A stretch of DNA of 64,000 nt from positions 124,001-188,000 of the forward strand of contig NZ_CP039121.1 in NCBI RefSeq assembly GCF_014131735.1, read 5' to 3'. The translations under genes were made by a program, and so were the position numbers. Below, piece by piece: positions 61,468 to 64,000 of the stretch (its first letter is position 1; every line of letters begins with the position of its first letter). Under the pieces are notes generated by a model, which worked only from the letters and a program-made list of their open reading frames with translations, was not told where the DNA came from and did no database searches. This DNA comes from Lactiplantibacillus plantarum (GTDB taxonomy: Bacteria > Bacillota > Bacilli > Lactobacillales > Lactobacillaceae).

Positions 61468-62352
61468 ATGGAAGCACGAATTGATGGACACACAACTATG
61501 CTAGGCCTTTTCGGCTCGCCGGTTGGCCATTCAGGCTCACCAGCAATGTATAACTACAGTTTTGAAAAGGCAGGTATTAATGATGCATACCTGGCTTTTG
61601 ACATTCAGGCTGATGAAATGGCCAGTGCGTTAACTAAAATGCGCGTTTTAAATATGCGTGGTGCTAACGTAACGATGCCTTGTAAAAAGGTTGCTGCAGA
61701 ATTAGTTGATGAATTGTCACCAGCTGCAGAATTAATCGGTGCTGTGAATACGATTGTCAATAATGATGGCGTGTTAGTTGGTCATAATACGGACGGTGCG
61801 GGCTATGTTGAAAATCTACGCCAGCATGGTGTTGACCCACAGGGAAAGCGCCTTACGGTGTTAGGTGCTGGTGGTGCTGCTACAGCAATTGCCGTTCAAA
61901 TGGCACTAGATGGCGCTCAGGCGATTCATATCTTTAATCCTAAGGACTCGTTTTATCAAAATGCTGAGTTAACGGCTCAAAAGATCATGGATAAAGTTCC
62001 CGCATGCCAAGTTACTGTAGGCGATATTAATGACCAGGAAGTCTTGACACAAGCAATTGCACAAAGTGATATTTTGGCTAACGCAACCAAGGCCGGTATG
62101 GCACCGAATGTTGAACAAACTAATATTAAGGATATGACCGTTTTTCGTTCTGATTTAGTTGTGACAGATACTGTTTATAATCCTGTTACCACAAAAATGT
62201 TAGCAGATGCAGCTGAACATGGAAGCAAAACAATTGGCGGTAAGGGGATGCTGGTTTGGCAAGGTGCCGCAGCGTTCAAATTGTACACAGGCCAAGAAAT
62301 GCCCGTTGAAGAAGTAACGCAACGGTTCTTCTCAGATGATGGGGGACGTTAA
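61468..62352 (+). CDS. Shikimate/quinate dehydrogenase homologue (AroE family), second copy
   Basis: A 294-residue paralogue of the preceding gene, aligned without large gaps: SPVGHSGSPAMYN, Lys73 in NVTMPCKK, Asn94 in GAVN, Asp109 in HNTDG, Rossmann VLGAGGAATA. It keeps the usual Asn in NTDG. RBS AAAGGGG. Equal length and shared MPCK suggest tandem duplication followed by specialisation, for example one acting on quinate and one on shikimate. It is followed by the MFS gene one base after its stop codon. Confidence 0.87.
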   Translation: MEARIDGHTTMLGLFGSPVGHSGSPAMYNYSFEKAGINDAYLAFDIQADEMASALTKMRVLNMRGANVTMPCKKVAAELVDELSPAAELIGAVNTIVNNDGVLVGHNTDGAGYVENLRQHGVDPQGKRLTVLGAGGAATAIAVQMALDGAQAIHIFNPKDSFYQNAELTAQKIMDKVPACQVTVGDINDQEVLTQAIAQSDILANATKAGMAPNVEQTNIKDMTVFRSDLVVTDTVYNPVTTKMLADAAEHGSKTIGGKGMLVWQGAAAFKLYTGQEMPVEEVTQRFFSDDGGR

Positions 62353-62353
62353 G

Positions 62354-63595
62354 ATGACAAGTAACACAAATTCAAACCGTAAATATTATGTAACAGCATT
62401 GGCATTGTACTTTGCTTACTTTATTTTAGGAATTGCCTCTTCAATAATGGGACAGTATAAAACTGAGTTTGCAAAGGCGTGGGGCGCATCCACGCTGGCT
62501 AACGGAACCATTGATGTTAGTATGGTAGTTTCTGTCATTGCTGCCTATGGTCTGGGACGGCTGATTGCTTACCCATTTGCTGGTCCAGTCTCTGATAGGA
62601 TTGGGCGTCGTATCAGTGGTTTCATTGGAATTGCGTTGTACGCCGTATTCTTTTTTGGGATGATCACAGTTCACAGCATGTGGTGGGCGTATGCTATTGG
62701 TATTATTAACGGGATTGCTAATTCGTTCTTGGATACCTGTGTGTCACCAAGTGTGATGGAAATCTTTCCTAAATCGGCCTCAATTGCAAATCTATTTACA
62801 AAGTTTGCCATAACGGTTGCTCAGTTTGTATTGCCGTTCGTTATTGGTTTGGTTGCTAGTGCTCAAATGTCATATCGAGTCATTTTTATCGGGTGTGGAA
62901 TTTTAATGATTGCTGATGCAATCTTAGTTCTGGTTTTACCATTTCCTAAGCAAGATAAAGCAACTGCTGAGGCTAAAACGACTACTGACAAACCGAAGCA
63001 TCGTTTCACACCAGCTGCGATTGCATCAATTTTAATTGGTTTTACTAGTTCAGCGACGTTTATGATTTGGTTGAATTGCAATCAAGAGCTAGGAGCTAGT
63101 TACGGAATCAAAGACCCCAGTATCCTGCAATCATTTTATGCGGTTGGTGCAACGGTAGCGGTCTTATTAACTGCTCAGTTTATCCATATGGGGCTGAAAG
63201 AGACGACCGTATTAGTACTATATCCAAGTATTTCAATCGTCATGTTAATGTTATGTTATTTCATTAATAATCCAGTCATTCTCTATATTGGTAGTTTTGT
63301 TATTGGTTACGCTGCTGCTGGTGGGGTACTACAATTGGCGACCTCTACGACCATTGGTTTCTTTCCAGATAGTAAAGGTCTAGCGACATCCCTTGTAATG
63401 ATTGCCTCAAGCGTGGCTAATTATGCTGTATTATCAGCTGCGGCATACTTGACAAAAGTTACCGGTGCTGATGCGCCACGGATGATAATTCTAATGAACA
63501 TTGTGATTACGTTAATTGGGGTTGGTTTAGCATTGATTGTGAAACATGGTGGTCGGTCAACACGTACGTCGGCTGCTTCCGGTGTTGAAAGTTAA
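62354..63595 (+). CDS. MFS transporter, shikimate/quinate-like
   Basis: A 413-residue major facilitator with about twelve hydrophobic segments and the loop GPVSDRIGRRISG after segment 2. The ATG at 62354, one base after the second AroE stop, has GGGGGA upstream; the earlier in-frame ATG overlaps aroE and is less likely. It closes the operon, followed by the terminator at 63598. It probably imports the acid that the operon's dehydrogenases use. Specificity is inferred from its neighbours. The MFS at 56140 is a related protein. Confidence 0.85.
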   Translation: MTSNTNSNRKYYVTALALYFAYFILGIASSIMGQYKTEFAKAWGASTLANGTIDVSMVVSVIAAYGLGRLIAYPFAGPVSDRIGRRISGFIGIALYAVFFFGMITVHSMWWAYAIGIINGIANSFLDTCVSPSVMEIFPKSASIANLFTKFAITVAQFVLPFVIGLVASAQMSYRVIFIGCGILMIADAILVLVLPFPKQDKATAEAKTTTDKPKHRFTPAAIASILIGFTSSATFMIWLNCNQELGASYGIKDPSILQSFYAVGATVAVLLTAQFIHMGLKETTVLVLYPSISIVMLMLCYFINNPVILYIGSFVIGYAAAGGVLQLATSTTIGFFPDSKGLATSLVMIASSVANYAVLSAAAYLTKVTGADAPRMIILMNIVITLIGVGLALIVKHGGRSTRTSAASGVES

Positions 63596-63597
63596 TT

Positions 63598-63630
63598 AAA
63601 AATTGCGCCTTCAATAAAGGCGCAATTTTT
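63598..63630. terminator. Bidirectional terminator between MFS and LysR genes
   Basis: A 14-bp perfect stem (63598-63611 with 63617-63630) with T-run; it overlaps the last codon of the convergent LysR gene. Confidence 0.9.
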
Positions 63631-64000
63631 AGATTGATCGTTCTTGATTAGTGTAATGTTGCCAACAATAACTGCGAATAAACTCTTGGAAACGGTGGAC
63701 GGCAGGTGTAATAAAACCACTGCGACGAACGACTAAGTAAATTTGATGTTGTAATGGCTGATCAGCTAAGTGTTTGATTTGAACACGCTCGGGATTTAAA
63801 AGTGGTAAGTAGGGCATTAGCGCAACACCCATATTGTAACGAACAAACCCAGCCATAGTATGATCTTCTTCTACTTCATAAGCTACCTTGGGCTGAACGT
63901 GGGCTGCTGATAGGATTTGGTCGATTAATGGTCGCAAGCCGCTATTCTGTGAAAATAAGATCATTGGATAAGGTGCTAGGTCTTCAACGTGTAGCGGATT
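63629..64000 (-). CDS. LysR-family regulator, 5' end outside the window
   Basis: The C-terminal effector-binding part (about 123 codons visible of ~300) of a LysR regulator. The frame is open to the window edge (N-P-L-H-V-E-D-L before the internal Met at 63964). Blocks ILFSQNSGLRPLIDQ, VEEDHTMAGFV and GVALMPYLPLL match those of the LysR at 57631. The DNA-binding domain lies beyond base 64000. It converges on the AroE-MFS operon, so it may regulate that or genes further right. Confidence 0.82.
   Translation of the reverse strand, partial: NPLHVEDLAPYPMILFSQNSGLRPLIDQILSAAHVQPKVAYEVEEDHTMAGFVRYNMGVALMPYLPLLNPERVQIKHLADQPLQHQIYLVVRRSGFITPAVHRFQEFIRSYCWQHYTNQERSI

Overview
The window looks like chromosomal DNA of a low-to-mid GC lactic acid bacterium, most likely Lactiplantibacillus plantarum or a very close relative. 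The call rests on gene content and order: araD-araA, a second phosphoketolase, a 324-residue bile salt hydrolase, many complete PTS operons, maltose-type GH31/GH65 genes, BglG-controlled beta-glucoside operons and a shikimate/quinate-type cluster. It resembles the sugar-uptake-rich adaptation region of that species. No tRNA, rRNA, IS element, prophage or CRISPR array was seen. The species call is recognition from memory, not a database search.

Layout. 1-5.7 kb: end of an arabinose operon (araD, araA), an acetyltransferase, a YueI-like protein and, facing them, xpk phosphoketolase; together these give arabinose to xylulose-5-phosphate to acetyl-phosphate plus glyceraldehyde-3-phosphate. 5.9-10.2 kb: DeoR regulator divergent from a galactitol-type PTS (EIIA, EIIB, EIIC) and a polyol-phosphate dehydrogenase. 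10.3-19.1 kb: a HAD phosphatase, a PRD/EIIB/EIIA-domain activator divergent from an ascorbate-type PTS, then transaldolase, transketolase and a Cof-type HAD. 19.3-20.6 kb: A/T-rich bile salt hydrolase and a small unknown ORF. 20.7-28.1 kb: maltose/isomaltose module (GH31, GPH-type transporter, LacI regulator, GH65 phosphorylase). 28.3-34.3 kb: beta-glucoside operon 1 (BglG, EIIBCA, two GH1). 34.5-39.4 kb: muropeptide-sugar recycling operon (mupG, murQ, EIIBC, murR, EIIA). 39.7-44.7 kb: fructose-family PTS with a frameshifted EIIBC, a PatB/MalY-like C-S lyase and a PRD regulator. 44.9-49.2 kb: beta-glucoside operon 2. 49.4-56 kb: a second, inverted mupG/kinase/murQ cluster with a frameshifted CelB-type EIIC, divergent from a GntR regulator, an esterase and a small membrane protein. 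56.1-64 kb: a symmetric LysR/MFS-flanked module with a TIM-barrel isomerase-like protein, an SDR and two tandem AroE homologues, fitting quinate/shikimate-type metabolism.

Regulation is unusually readable. Catabolite-responsive (cre) sequences sit at several promoters. Four BglG-type RAT/terminator pairs fall into two motif classes that match the two paralogous antiterminators. LacI-, RpiR-, GntR- and DeoR-type operator candidates are visible in the divergent or leader regions. Strong hairpins separate nearly every transcription unit.

The most notable points are the two frameshifted PTS EIIC genes (one in a run of eight G), the C-S lyase embedded in a PTS operon, the two different MurNAc-recycling clusters 15 kb apart, the class-split RAT elements, and the twin AroE/LysR/MFS module. 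I see no clear evidence of a wholly unknown type of system; the best candidates for new biology are the PTS plus C-S lyase operon and the orphan-EIIC/kinase/esterase muropeptide cluster.
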